Positions 14,280-26,759 of a stretch of 64,000 nucleotides of DNA are shown here, one piece after another. Position 1 is the first letter of the stretch. Each line of letters begins with the position of its first letter. Origin of the DNA: Dirofilaria immitis. Its lineage: Eukaryota > Nematoda > Chromadorea > Rhabditida > Onchocercidae. Position numbers and translations under genes: made by a program. Location of the stretch: positions 1,488,001-1,552,000 of the forward strand of contig JAKNDB010000104.1 in NCBI GenBank assembly GCA_024305405.1. The letters run 5' to 3'. The notes beneath the pieces are model-generated. The model had not been told where the DNA came from, did no database searches, and saw nothing but the letters and a program-made list of their open reading frames with translations.

Positions 14280-14336
14280 GATTCCGAGATAATGAATGAA
14301 AAGAAATGTGCTATTGACAGTAGCGAATCGAAGAAG
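14280..14336 (+). other. orphan splice-bounded exon candidate
   Basis: A 57-nt open segment (peptide begins DSEIMNEKKC) lies between a strong acceptor (TTTATTTTGCAG) and a GTAAAT donor on the + strand, facing the 3' end of bub-3. No partner exons were identified. It could be a chance combination. Confidence 0.2.
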
Positions 14337-14681
14337 GTAAATTATGTACCACTTAAATATTGTGCTACTGCCACTTTCGACTCGAAAATTTGATGGTTTC
14401 AAGAAATAGAGGTTTCATTCCAAACTTCACTTTCGAGTCATTTCTTACTATCATAAATTGATTTATCAGAAAATCGAAAAAATAAATTGCAGATTAATTT
14501 AATAAATGAAATACAACAATTATTCATCTAATCATAAAAGCATGAACTTGACATGGCATTCTCCTGGTTAACAAAATTATGATTTTTCAACAATTCGATA
14601 TAGAAGTTTGGAATAATTGCGCTCGTGCAGCATCCAATAATTCATAAATAAAAAATAGCAAAGATCAAAGAAAGAAATATA

Positions 14682-17165
14682 TCACTTCGGTCTTGCTTCC
14701 ACATCCGTGATCTTCCTAACTACAACTGTACTTTCGGGTTCTGGATTAGGGCGCTCTTTCAATTCATTCATATACGAAGCTGCGATTGCTAACTGTGTTC
14801 CGGTTGCGTTAAATGACACACTCATGATGCCTGTCGGGAACCGGAAAAAAGTAGAATTTAGATTGTTTCATGCAAATTGAAAAAGTTTGTCAATTTTTCA
14901 TTCTATTTATGAATGGACGAATCTAATTTAATAAACGATAATTTATTAATTAAATATATAAACGAACTTATGCAGTTGACATATCCGTTTCCTATTAAAT
15001 GGATCCCAAATATTTACAAGTGCATCCGAACCTGAAAATAGCATTCCGAGCAAAATTTAAGATATTCTCATTTATTTTCCACATCAGCGTCATCAGACTC
15101 GACAAACTACTCCATTTTTGTGATACTGACACAAAAATTTTGTCCATATCCACAAACTGCAACATACCTCCTGTAACAAAGGTGTTATGTATGGGATGAA
15201 AATCGATGCAATTTACGGGGTATATCATTTCGGTACCGGATTCATCCTTTTCGCGGTGACATTTAAAAGCATATTTATTTCTCTGCACTTCCGGCGACAT
15301 ATCGAAATATTCCACTGCCACACGCCCTTCAATAGAAGCAACAACAAATGCTTCGCCAGTTGGAAAGCATTTTACAGCTCGAGTTTGGAACTGAAAAGAG
15401 AAAATTTTAAAACAGTTGGTCAAGCCAACAAAAAAGCGAAAGAAAATACAAATAAATGTAGTGCAACTGCAGATACTTTAATATATAACCATGACAATCA
15501 AATAACTTTTAGAACTGAATTAAAAACACAAGTTTTCTATTAACCACAATAAATTGAAGTATTTACTGCCGGTAAAATCAAAATAAGTAAATACCTTGAG
15601 TGGACTATCACGTATCTGCTCAGGTTCACCAAGATTGCGCACATCCCATATAATTATTTTACGATCTTTTGTACCAATAAGGATCCTATTTACGAGTGTA
15701 TCCATTGCATAAACTTTGTCTCCATTATTGCCAAATCCAGCTGAACTTTTTGAACGTGCATCCCATAACTGAACAACACGACATTGCACCAGTCAGCAAA
15801 GAGGGTTACTGTTTAATTTGGCGTATTTCGTCTTTCTTGTTCAAATTATATTCAGCCTAATCATAAACTTTATAATAATTCTAAATTTTCCTGACAGCCA
15901 AAATATTTAATACAGCACTCTCCTCATTCAGAGTCACTCACCATCACCGCAGAATCCCATCCTCCTGAAACTACTAAACTGTGTTCTTTGCAATACTCTA
16001 AACATCGCACAGGAGCATCATGATGCCCGAGAACACACTCTATACCAGTCTCCATGTTGTACGTTTTAATTACACTATCCAGTCCACCACTTGCAACATC
16101 ATTTTTAGTCTGTAAAAATAGAACCTTTACTTGATAAAAAAATTATTGTTCGAAAAAGTTTTCTAACTGTGGAATTTGAATTGAAATAATACAGAACTTT
16201 TTTATTAAAATAGAGTATTGGAATTTTAAAAAAATCTTTTCATTAAAAACATCGACAAATAACTACACACGATCACTAAGACATATAAAAATTTATTAAA
16301 CAGTGACTTACATATATAAGTCAAAAGTGTAATAACCTACAAAGAAGGTACATGCTAATACAGGCTTAGCATGTGTATATACTCGCTTTTCGAGAGCAGT
16401 GACTGGACCAGCAGGAAAATGATAAATGCGAACAGTGCCTTCCCAACTTGACACTGCAAGCAGTTGACCGCTATCATCTGGTGAAAACTAAAAAAAACAA
16501 TTAAAGAGAATGTTAAAATAATTAATGAAATGGATGAATTCCACTAGTAAATAATATCGATAACAGTAGACAAAGACTGTTCTTTGAAAATAAAGCAGAT
16601 AGAACAATAAATAATTGAAATTATTCCGGATTATTAATCTAAAAAGCAAGGAAAGAACTATCCAATCAGTGGCGTCGCTGCACGATCAACAGCAACGAAG
16701 AAAGAGACAGTTAAAATGCCGATGTCGGAAATACTGATCTTAACCAATCATATCATGTGTGTTATATTATTCTTTCTTTTTTCCTTTTCTTTTTTTCATT
16801 CATTTTCCGACTGATTCTGTCGGCGGTTATATGCTTGTCTCAAAGGCTGCTCATCTTACATCAAACTCGAAAAAGTATGTTCTGCCATTTAAAATATTAG
16901 CTAAATGTCTCATCAGTTTAACGAGTCTTCACGCCGAGTAAAAATATGAAAATTTAGATAACTTTCGTCATTGTCTTCAACTCATTCCACAAAATCTTAA
17001 GATAGAATTTTTTTTAAATCTTGTAGATTTTCGAAAATTCAGAACAGACGACTGATAAATAACTACATAATAATTGAAAGACATAAGTACCTGCACTTTA
17101 GAAATTTGCGTATTGCTTGGATGTGGAATCGTTCCCTCCGTAGAACCACCAGCAAAATGAAACAT
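14682..17165 (-). CDS. bub-3: BUB3 mitotic checkpoint WD-repeat protein
   Basis: WD40 beta-propeller protein that brings BUB1/BUBR1 to kinetochores in the spindle checkpoint. Seven exons: 17,165-17,091; 16,487-16,341; 16,109-15,942; 15,768-15,595; 15,390-15,168; 15,031-14,968; 14,841-14,682. They sum to 1,011 nt, giving 336 aa (human BUB3 is 328). Family landmarks in order: VSSWEGTVRIY, SGGLDSVIKTY, GGWDSAVMLWDAR (split by intron 3), IEGRVAVEYFD, YAFKCHREKD, YPVNCIDFHPIHNTF, GGSDALVNIWDPF, QLHKFPTG and a C-terminal VVVRKITD stretch. I chose the ATG at 17,165, 28 nt below a TTTTTCTTGCAG acceptor (17,194-17,195) that could be a spliced-leader site. Oddity: the last intron must end in CCG rather than CAG (14,842-14,843) to keep the conserved residues. 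It is divergently oriented to the Tudor genes. Confidence 0.93.
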
Positions 17166-17193
17166 CCTTACCAAATATCAGTCAAACTCTTTC

Positions 17194-17206
17194 CTGCAAG
17201 AAAAAA
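17194..17206 (-). promoter_or_regulatory. putative 5' (trans-)splice acceptor of bub-3
   Basis: On the minus strand CTTTTTTTTTCTTGCAG precedes the start codon by 28 nt. No upstream coding exon is visible, so in a nematode this is a plausible spliced-leader addition site. An ordinary 5'UTR intron would look the same. Confidence 0.45.
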
Positions 17207-18583
17207 AAAGTATTTTTAGCAGTCGCGAAACTGGGAAGATGAAAGCCCAAACGAAATTTGAATGTTAAAATTTCAAACAAAACTACCGTATGCATGTTAT
17301 CGCTTCAAAATATCAGACGTTGCAGCTTCATTGCATGTATCTTAGATATGATAGGGAGCGAATAATATAATTATATTTCGTTTTTGTTCTTTGTTATTCC
17401 CGTAAGTTGGCAATGTAATCTATGCATCAAATTACTACATTGAAAGCAAACAATAAATGAAACAGATCGAATGAGTATCAATATATTATATGATACGACG
17501 ATCATCATCAATGACTGATAATCCTTTTCGACGAGTTACTTTGTTTTCTTTCTGTTCGAAAACGAGAAAAGTACCAATTTGCTGGGAAAGATGAAATTAA
17601 ATTCCTCTTAAGCTGAACAAACTATCATTCCAACAATTCACAGTATGTTCCTGCTCTGAGTTTTAATCAATTTACATGCAACGCATAATACGTAACTCAT
17701 GCACACCAGCTCATGTATATATAATAATCACTTGTAATCTGAAAGAATTTGCATATAAAAGCTTGCATTTATACGATGCTATCTCTCCCTATAGAGAATA
17801 TATCTTGCACGCATTTTTACATTCAATCATATCAAAGGTTGGTTGACTGATTTTTTTGCTCGAGCGTTTGAATGATGGTCACGTAGTTCTTATGTTTAGC
17901 ACGCACTAATGATGACGTGATTAGGTGTAATGCTGACGTAGAACAAACTGTCATTAATGAGAGCTTGTAATAAATTTAGACGTCAAATTTAGCATTTAAG
18001 TAGCTAGTGATAAGAACAGATGAGACAGAAATTCTCGAAGGGGTGAGACTTTGTAGAAGAATATTTTTAAATATTTTTCGTTTCTGAAAGTATAAAAACA
18101 GCTGATGTCAATTTAATATTGCTAACGACATCTTGTTCTAGCCTTTCCCAAGAAAAATAGACTTATTTTTCTTAAGAAGAAATCAAGGTAAAAATTTCCA
18201 ATACAACATAGCGATTGTCATTACAAATGTATAAAACCTATTTAAGAAAAAGAGCGGATGGATATTCTCGAAATCCTTCATTTTAAGTTATATAACCTTA
18301 AGCTAATAATTTCCTTCTCCAATTTGCTAAGAAGTTAGAGTTGTATCGCACTACAGAATCATAGATGGAGCATTCTATAACTGAAAAATGATTCCATAAA
18401 GACAAGTCGATTTTTGCAAAATAGATCTCGGGATTCCTGTCTTTTTGCTCTTTTATCATTTCATCTTCAGCGCTACTTTTTTTTCAATGATTATGGTCAA
18501 AGCGCAGTTTTTGTTCGTTTAAGAACTAACGAAATGGTTGCAGATTGAGACGAAAAAGGTGCATCGTAAATTGTGAAAAAGGG
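17207..18583. other. divergent intergenic region between bub-3 and Tudor gene
   Basis: About 1.4 kb between two start codons facing away from each other; it should hold both promoters. No TATA-like or other motif can be assigned with confidence. A possible acceptor (GTTGCAG, ending 18,543) lies 40 nt before the Tudor start codon. Confidence 0.5.
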
Positions 18584-20071
18584 ATGTCAGAAGAACTTAT
18601 AAAAGTAATTAACTTTAATGGTTTTATCAGCCATGTCAGTGATTCTGGTGAAAAATCTGAATTTATTATTTATGTGGCGCATGTTGTTAGCGACGATTCC
18701 AGAATGCAAGAAGATAGCGGAATCAAAGTAATGCAGGATTTGTTTGGCTGTAAAAATCACGTTAATAACAACGATAACAATTTTGGTATTAATATTTTCA
18801 AGATTCAGTTGCACTATTTTCTATAGCAACTTATTGTTCCGCAAAATTTATTGGAACATCAGAATTGTAAAACTACCTAGTGTAAAAATAATTTTACAAA
18901 TGTTTCGATGTCCCGAAACTGAGGAACAAGATAAAATAAGTCTTTCAGTGCAACTTTTTACATACTCAGCAGTTTATGATTAGTTTTCAAGAGTATTTAA
19001 TTATGGAAAAAAATATTTCCAGATAATATATTTACAATTCGTGTTGGACAGTGTGTGGAGCGTGTTGTTGCAAAAGATATTTCCCAAAAAGAAAGATTGA
19101 TAAAGGTTAACTAACTCATCGTTAAATTTTATCAAAAATACTTGATAAAACATGGAAAATGATGGCTTATTATCTTTTGATTTTGAAAATAGTGGTATTT
19201 TATAATGGTTATTCCCATGAAAATTCATTCGGATTTTTAAATAATAAAAAACATTTCAGTATCTTTTGAGAATTTTAGTTTAGCATAATTATCTCTTACC
19301 TTGATTTCACCATGAATTCACGGTTATGCAGCACATGTTATATCGATAGGTTCGTTTAATTGATAAAGGAATTGACGTTGAAGTAGAACGAAATGCATTA
19401 TTTCCATCGACTTCGCAAGCTAAAATTGACATCGACTGTATGTGTCCCATTTTGGTTGTTGATGCTGGTGAAGAACAGAGAAAAATCGCAGCAGAAATTC
19501 GCGGACGTGAATGTCGCTGTATCAATGGTTTGATTTTTCTTGCTGTCAAATTTATTTTATTAGATCTATTCTTGATTTTGCTGTTGGTTGCTAACTTATC
19601 TCTGTAAAATCTTATTTGATCTGAAGTATTAAATGCTGAATTTAACAGTTACCAGGTAATTTGGTCGTGATTCCATCTGTGGGACTCTGTGTTAAAGGAC
19701 GTTTGCTGATTTCTTATGGGAACGGTGGATATGCGGAGTTAAAAGATATTAGTCTAATACCAACAGAAGGACAAGAATGTTCAAAATTTGTAGTGGAGAG
19801 TATGTTGCGCTCAGCTGTTTGAAGTATTCTTATGATCGGCAGTATCGTTTTTGTGTTAATTTTTGTGTTAATGAAGCAATAATTGATAGGTATACCACAA
19901 CCCAATGTCAATGTATCATTACTGTCAAAACATCCAGGCTGCTTTCATTATCATTGCGATTCGATTACATGCAGCAATTTTTTGATAATAATGTTGGAAA
20001 ACAGAAGCGGGAAAATGGTTCCTCTTGAAATGCTTGAAAAATGGGTTGCAGAGATAATAGGATATTTCTAA
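18584..20071 (+). CDS. Tudor-domain protein A (separate gene or 5' part)
   Basis: Tudor domains bind methylated Arg/Lys, often on germline or small-RNA factors. Exons that join in phase: 18,584 to a donor at 18,749 or 18,785 (both keep phase), 19,023-19,105, 19,350-19,527, 19,656-19,799 and 19,890-20,071 (TAA), giving about 250-262 aa. The clearest Tudor signature crosses exons 2-3: VGQCVERVVAKDI followed by KVRLIDKGIDVEVERNALF, matching the family pattern of a Cys entry strand and a V-R-x-x-D-x-G strand. The start ATG at 18,584 is the first in the frame. The stop at 20,071 lies 364 nt before the next candidate start, spacing that would fit a nematode operon; equally, this may be the N-terminal part of the next gene, with a splice I could not place. 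Resembles Tudor proteins such as EKL-1 or RSD-6 only in general type. Confidence 0.6.
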
Positions 20072-20226
20072 ATCTGAGCACAAATTTTGAGAATGTTAGG
20101 TTGATTTATTCCGAGGTGAAAAAAACGATAAAAAATGGCTTTTCATATTTTTAAATAAATTTCCCAAATTATTTTATAAAATCGTATTGGTTGAAATTAA
20201 TCATTCTATCTGACGTTATTATCATA

Positions 20227-20295
20227 ATTAATTTTCTCTTTTTTATTTTGTATTTATGCAATTAATTTTTCTCTTTTTATTTTGTATTTATGCCA
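20227..20295. repeat. imperfect 33-34-bp tandem duplication
   Basis: The segment running from TTAATTTTCTC through TTTTGTATTTATGC occurs twice in a row with small T-run differences. It lies between Tudor parts A and B, in non-coding DNA. Confidence 0.7.
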
Positions 20296-20435
20296 TTAGA
20301 AGTACTAACTATGATAACTACCGTGAGATAAGAGACACTGATAATTTTAAATTTTTAATTGGCTGGAAAAAATTGCAAGACAGTTGAAGTTTTTGTAAGG
20401 ACTACGTGTAAATTATATGTTAAGACTATAATGGC

Positions 20436-23400
20436 ATGCTAAATATCAACAGAAACGAAGACTCCACTTTCATCAGCAGCCGTTTTGCAAATCAACGGAA
20501 TAATAATGTGAGTAGATTTATGTCCTTTTTGCAAAACAAATTTTTTATAAATAAAATGCCTTTTTTAACGATTTCATAATCCTATTTTTTGCAGCAATTT
20601 AATGAGAATTCAACGATTGTTAAAAGCAGTATACCCTTCAATACAAAAAATAATGATGAAAGCCTCCTTAATGTTAAGATTAACTATTATCGCGGTGTGT
20701 CATTTTTAAAAATTTGTTTTTGTTTTCTTAGATTTATAACATTCTATAAAGACATTGCTCATTTCCACTACAGATATTACTAACTGTTGTGATACCTAAC
20801 TATAATTTGCCTTCAGAGGAGATGAATGATATATATGCTACGATGACGAGACCTGATGTATGTCCATAATTTCAACTTTCTATTTCTTAATCTCTTTTTT
20901 GCAGCTCATTTATTGAAAACAATAATATATTTGGTAAATTAGGAGCAGTTTCTGCAAACTATTATTCAGCAGACCAGTCACAACTGGATGTGATATACTT
21001 TTTATACCATTTTTATACCATTTGGAATTCTATGAGTGACAAGTAAAATAATCTGCAGAAAAACAATCCAAGCAAAGGGACAACATTCTGACAAAACTCG
21101 TATCAAAGTTTAGAAATTAGAGACTTAAAGTTATAGAATCGTGCTTTTTTCCTCTCAGGTGCCGTACAAACAACATGCTTTTAAAGAATATGTGCCGCAT
21201 ATATATCCCCGTACAATGCGAATTCGTTTTGATAAAATTGATTCATCCCCAGCTGATACCTTTTGGGCTTTTGAACCAAACATTTTCACAACTGTCGAAA
21301 GAGTGAGTATAATATAACTTTCTTTGAAAATATTCGGTACTACGTTTGTTGTTTTGTAGGTCTTGTTTCCTGATTTATTTCAGGTTCTTCATGAAGGACG
21401 ACAACGCTACAGTGTTTGCCCACCATTTGATATGTCGCTGATTCACGAGTTGAATGGAATAGGATGCTTAGTAAGAGCGAGTGTTGATAATGGCTATCGC
21501 TCTTTGTGTCGTGCTGAAATCATCAAATTCGCCTATAGTACACATAAGTCTGTTTTTTTTTTTTTTTTTCAAACGCATGCCAATGTTTTTAGTTTGTGGA
21601 TTCGACTGCTGAGAATGCGATGTTTCCACTATCTTCGGGCTTTAGTTTATGCCATTTTAATTCCATAAATCTTACAAATAAGATCTCGTATCTTTGTCTT
21701 TCTTAACACTTTTACTTTTGGCTGAATAAAAAAAAATTATTTCTTATAAATAAATTGCAGATTTTCCGTTTATTTGGTTGATTATGGTTTTCACAAATGG
21801 ATTAAATATAGCGATGTATTTGATATATCAGTGCTTAACAAGGTTAATTGCATTTCCAACTGTTTGGAATAAATTTGTATAAAATTACTGTGCCTTAAAT
21901 AGATGAGAAAATTGAAGATTCTACATAAATATTGTGGCAGCTGCAAAACCAGTAAATTTATTTCAATTAAAGAAATTCGATAAAATTAAATTGCTAACCA
22001 CTGAGTTGTTAATCTGGTAAATAGTCTTCTTAATTTTATTCATTTGGGAAAAGTAAGACGTCTTATAAGCTGATGAATTTTGCTTAGTACTGTTTTGACT
22101 GAGTTCAGAAATTCTTCAGTACTTATTCGTCATGAAGTGGAAAATTACCATTTCTGCTTAATACGCGATGTTTTTACGTTAATCTCCCTTCCTAATTGCC
22201 TTAAGAAAAGCAGATTGGGAGTCGAAAGATTGATGCGAGCGTCTGTCACTCACATGAAGAATGCATTAATGACTACAGACAAACAATCTTGATTGTTACT
22301 CTTCACCTTAGTATTCTGGTATGGTAAATTTTTAAATTTCAGAGAGACAAAGTTCTATACTTACCTGTCGCTTTGCTTCATTGTAGACTTGAGAAGTGTG
22401 CAAATAAAATTCGTTTGCAGGTAATTATATTAGTTCAGCCTTATTTCATCCTAGTTCCTTTCATTGTTTCTTGAGAATTGGCTAGTGTGTTATCACATTA
22501 AGCATGCGTTAATGATTATTGATAATGTTGACTGTTATCATTCAATGAATTGGTATATCCTGTTTTATTAGCAAGGTGTCACAATGAAATGAGAATAGAC
22601 GTCAATTGAATTTGAATTTTATTCAAATATGTTGTGAATAATCATTACGATTATGCAGCAGTTTGAAAAAGGTGCTGAGTACAAAATTATTATCGAATCA
22701 CGAGATTCAAAAGGCATTTTCAATGTTCATATTGATCAAGTCGATAATACCGATAACGCAATGACGAATATTCATAATTCAGTTATGCCAGTTAATCCCA
22801 AAGGCGATAGTATGTTCCATGGTTAATGAAAATAAGTTTAGCATATCAACAGCTTATTTTTATTTTTTGTTTCTTGAAGTTTGTTTCTGCTGTTAACTTT
22901 GCTTAGTGTTCCTACAGACACCCAGCAAATTTTTTATAATGATGCAGAAGCAACTGAACAGAATTTCAACTAAAATTTGGAACTTTAATTTATGCTTATT
23001 ATTTATCTTTAATATTGATTGAAAATGCCAAATATTCCTGATAGATGCTATATGATGCTTTCAATATAGAAGATACGTATTTTTTTAGAACTTTTATTTG
23101 ATTAGATTCATGATAGCTATAATTTCAAAGTATTTTTCAAGGCAATTTATTTACTCCGTGGTGTTCCTGTTTATCATTGCAATACACTAGCGTTCTCCAA
23201 CAAAACATGTGCATTAGTGAAATAGCGCATGATAATTCTCTGATGAGCACAGTAATGGCGAACAATATGCTTTGCAATAGCTGGTTTGTTAACTTACTGC
23301 AAAAATATACAGTGCAACTAAGGAACAAAACAAATTTGATTCCAAAAAGTACGAATAAGCTGTAAAAAACGTTTTATTTTTGCTCCACTACTGAACATTT

Positions 23401-25222
23401 ATTTATGTGTCTTGTAGAAAATTATCATGCAATTTAAGTTCATTGAGTATTTCGCTTTTTTCTAAGTTTGTCTACCCAGAAAAACAAAATATAAATTTTG
23501 AAGAGATAAAAAAGTAGACGAGAGCTTAAAAATTTCTTTCAGTGAGATATGTGCAAAAACTGAGTAAAGAATTTCTTATTTTTTTTTGCTGAAGGCCAGG
23601 TATCTGTGGATTTTGTTTCCCATGTCCTATGATTATGCCTGTAGTAATGCCGACAATGGCTAATTTTGGTGACATGACCAATAAAAGCCAAAGAAATCGA
23701 GTATTTGCATATTTTGGACCGGGTGATGACGCTAGAAATGGCGGTCCATTCTCATTGAATAAAAATATGCGGTGCTCAAACAGGTAATATTTTTGTATTC
23801 TTCAAGATAGGGAAAATATAATGGACCTTGTTTATTAATATATTTTGCAGTATGAACAGTTTTATTGCAAGTTCTGTGTCACATAATGTTGTGTTTGCTA
23901 CTATTGATTTTCGCGCAGTAAAGATAAAGTTTTTGAAATATTGGAAATCTTGTGCTTCAGTGAACTATGAGATGAAGTAATGTAGGTTAAGGATATCTTA
24001 AAAACCTCTTGTGAAGAAGCCGTAATTTCTCCTTAAGCCATGAGCAAAGCAGACATCGAACAACTGAACTCAATAGAGAAGTCAATTATAATGGCGATGA
24101 TTTTGGCGAACACAGTAATTTGCAAGCTCGAAATGCTTTTAACCAAACTTTTAATCGAAGTAATAGTTATTGCGGGCAAGGGGAAAAAGAACTAGAAGCA
24201 AAGGTCGCCGATCTAGGAAACGTAATCCTAATATTAACGCTGCTGGATTAGATGAAGGTTCATTATTGTTTATTAAAAAATTTCGTTTAATGTTTTGATT
24301 TCCTAATGCTGAATATAAAATTAAAAGCAATATGATGCGCTGAATTACACTTTTAGGAATAAACAAAGTATCATAATCATCAATTGATTAATTAAACGAT
24401 GAGACATCTAGTATCGCAAAATTGGTTTTTTCGAACATTAATGCATGTGAATTTTAGAAGTAGAACAGTATTCTAGTGATCTAATGCATTAAATAAGAGT
24501 TAACTAAAACCTTATTTATGGTTTTATTAAATCTATAATATATTTTCAGCATACGAAATTTTTCCTTCCGGTCCTGAATTCATTAATCTCAATAAAGTAT
24601 GCTTTATAGTATGTCAGTCATTTATGGTGTTGATATAAATTGTGTTTTATTAAGACTTTTATATGATATATTTAAATTTTTTTTTAAAATTAATGTTAAT
24701 TTCGATTCAACGTTTGCCGTTATAGTGTTGTTTACAGGAAAATAAAAGCGGCGAATCAATTGCTTATGCAGGGAACAGCGAATGGGATGTATGTCGAAAT
24801 TTAATTTTTGCTATTTTGCAGACTAATCTGCAATTTTTAGTTATTGTTATTTCCATATTCTTTCATCTTACTTTTTCATTTGTTCTATTTTATTGCTACT
24901 AAAGCAACTGTTAAGACTCCTTGCCGCGTCTACTACATTTGATAGCAGGTGATGCAGTTTGCTCTAACTTCATATTTCATAATGACATAAGTAATAGGAT
25001 AGTAAAAAGTTCCTTTTTCAATAATATAGTAATAGACGAAATGCAGCAGAAAAACTAAGATTAAGATAAAGTAATCGAACGCGAATAAATGTTTTAAGTA
25101 AGATAATTGCAAAAAATATTTAATGGAAAAGTATTTTTTACTTTATGTTTCAGTTACCATCTCCACGAAATCGGCATCTAAATCGACTCACGGATTTTGA
25201 CAAGAACGCATCATCGGAATGA
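20436..25222 (+). CDS. Tudor-domain protein B with Arg-rich tail
   Basis: Exons: 20,436-20,507; 20,595-20,694; 20,817-20,857; an exon near 20,905-20,987 whose phase I could not close; 21,159-21,302; 21,384-21,547; 21,761-21,842; 22,343-22,420; 22,659-22,809; 23,142-23,283; 23,595-23,783; 24,038-24,257; 24,550-24,596; 24,738-24,788; 25,154-25,222 (TGA). About 540 aa. A textbook extended Tudor domain spans 21,384-22,420: GIGCLVRASVDNGYRSLCRAE, then FSVYLVDYGFHKWIKYSDVF, then VLYLPVALLHCRL. A second, weaker Tudor-like unit surrounds TMRIRFDKIDSSPADTFWAF. After a Cys-rich stretch (PGICGFCFPCPM) comes an Arg-rich segment (RARGKRTRSKGRRSRKR) typical of unstructured tails. The exon at 24,038-24,257 is one base out of frame. 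AATAAA lies at 25,496. A Tudor-family role in germline RNA pathways is inference. Confidence 0.68.
22918..22973 (+). other. possible alternative last exon of Tudor gene B
   Basis: Directly after the GTATGT donor at 22,810, an exon starting after TTCCTACAG (22,911-22,917) joins in phase and runs 18 codons to TAA at 22,971-22,973. It would give a shorter protein ending in the acidic peptide YNDAEATEQNFN. The longer join to 23,142 is also in phase, so alternative 3' ends are possible. Confidence 0.3.
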
Positions 25223-26526
25223 ATCTAAATCAAATCTTTGGCAGTGATTCTTTTTCTTTTTAAATATTTCTCTTTGCACATCCTCTCAACAACGTCGTAC
25301 AAATTTAGTTCCGTTTGCAATTTTTTTTTCCATGATTCTTATTAATTATCGTTGCTTATGTTTGCTTTTATTTTCCTTTTTTTTTTCGTTTTGTTCACCA
25401 ATTCAATCATCATAGCTCTTGGTTTTTATAAAAAGAAAAAGTATTTTCTTATTTTACTGTAGTTTAAATAATAATACCGGTTTAGAATTTTCGTAAATAA
25501 ACTTGTAATGTATTTTTTTGAACAAGTGAGAATGAGATATGAATATTAGATATTTGAAGTTTATCGTAACGACTGAATTTGCTTGGAAATGAATGCAGAG
25601 AGTTAGTGCTTATGTTAAGGATCTGTAAATAAAAATCGAGTTTTAAGTGAGTTTCGTCAGACTTTAATTGGGCGAAGAAAGTGTTGGATCGAAAAGATTA
25701 GACAACAGCTTTTCTTTTAAAGATTTTAATTTAAATCTGCTTAATTACGAAGTAAATTTTTATTCTTAATTTCTCAAAAATAGTAATTTAAGAGAGGTAA
25801 AATTTTTGCAGAATAATTTTATAGAATTTATTGTATAATGTTTGTTGTTTTAAACAATTTTTATGTTTATGTGTTCCTGTTTTAATTGTGATATCCTCAA
25901 AATGTTGCTGCCTTTAAAAGTTCTTTTAATCTTTTAAAAAATTTTCTAACGATTCGAATTTTATTTACAGTGATGCTGCTACTATCATTTTGTCAGTCAT
26001 TTGGACTAGTTTCTAATTTCTTCCAGTGCAGATTCTTTCATTGTTTGTTTGGAATTTCAATCTCAGTTCGGAACTTTTACAATAATATTTCAGAGAAGTA
26101 CATATTTACCTGAAGCATGTGAATAGTTAATTTGCTCTATAACAATTTCTATTGAGGACGACTTTTTGATTTCCTTTGCCTAATTATTTGTGGAGAGTTT
26201 CAATTGTTTGAAACCTTTAATGGAACTTACTGACTAACATCATTAGCTGTACAAAAACTACTGTTATGGGAGTGGAATATTCCTGTTTCAAAACAAATTA
26301 TTGGAATAGGATAATGATGATTCAGTTAATGTTCCATGGAATGCATTTCTAACCATACTTAAATCTTACAGATATTCAAAAGCAATGATTGGAAGTTCAG
26401 ATCTACTATGAGAAGAAATCCCCATATTGGGTGATTCAGTTATCAACTCAGGTAGAGAAATAGGTTTTAGGGCAATAAGTGAGCGAAAGGCCAATTAAAG
26501 GATCAAGAGAAAATAAACAGCCGGCA

Positions 26527-26706
26527 ATGAAATATCGAAAAATCGGCAATAATGAATTCATCCACGGGCGGGTATTCGGATATGAAAACTCCGACATTAT
26601 CATTAGTGAATATGATAATTACGAATCGCGGTTTTCAATTTGTTTTAATCAAAAATTATCAAAACTTCAATTAGGCAAAATTATTCCTTTCTTTATTCGA
26701 GATTGA
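26527..26706 (+). CDS. small hypothetical ORF 1 of a pair
   Basis: A 59-residue ATG-started frame (open upstream to about 26,479) with protein-like composition: MKYRKIGNNEFIHGRVFGYE then alternating hydrophobic stretches (DIIISEYDNYE, RFSICFNQ) suggestive of beta strands. No family is recognised. No clear acceptor or donor flanks it. It may be an exon, a single-exon gene, a relic or chance. Confidence 0.25.
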   Translation: MKYRKIGNNEFIHGRVFGYENSDIIISEYDNYESRFSICFNQKLSKLQLGKIIPFFIRD

Positions 26707-26759
26707 AATACAAGCAGAATACCCATGATTGAATGAAATGATAGCAGTGGAATAAGAGA

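Noticed and set aside
15187..15543. Plus-strand ORFs across bub-3
   Set aside because: Shadows of the minus-strand BUB3 exons with conserved WD-repeat sequence.
17091..18584. bub-3 and Tudor genes as one operon
   Set aside because: They are on opposite strands and diverge, so they cannot be co-transcribed.
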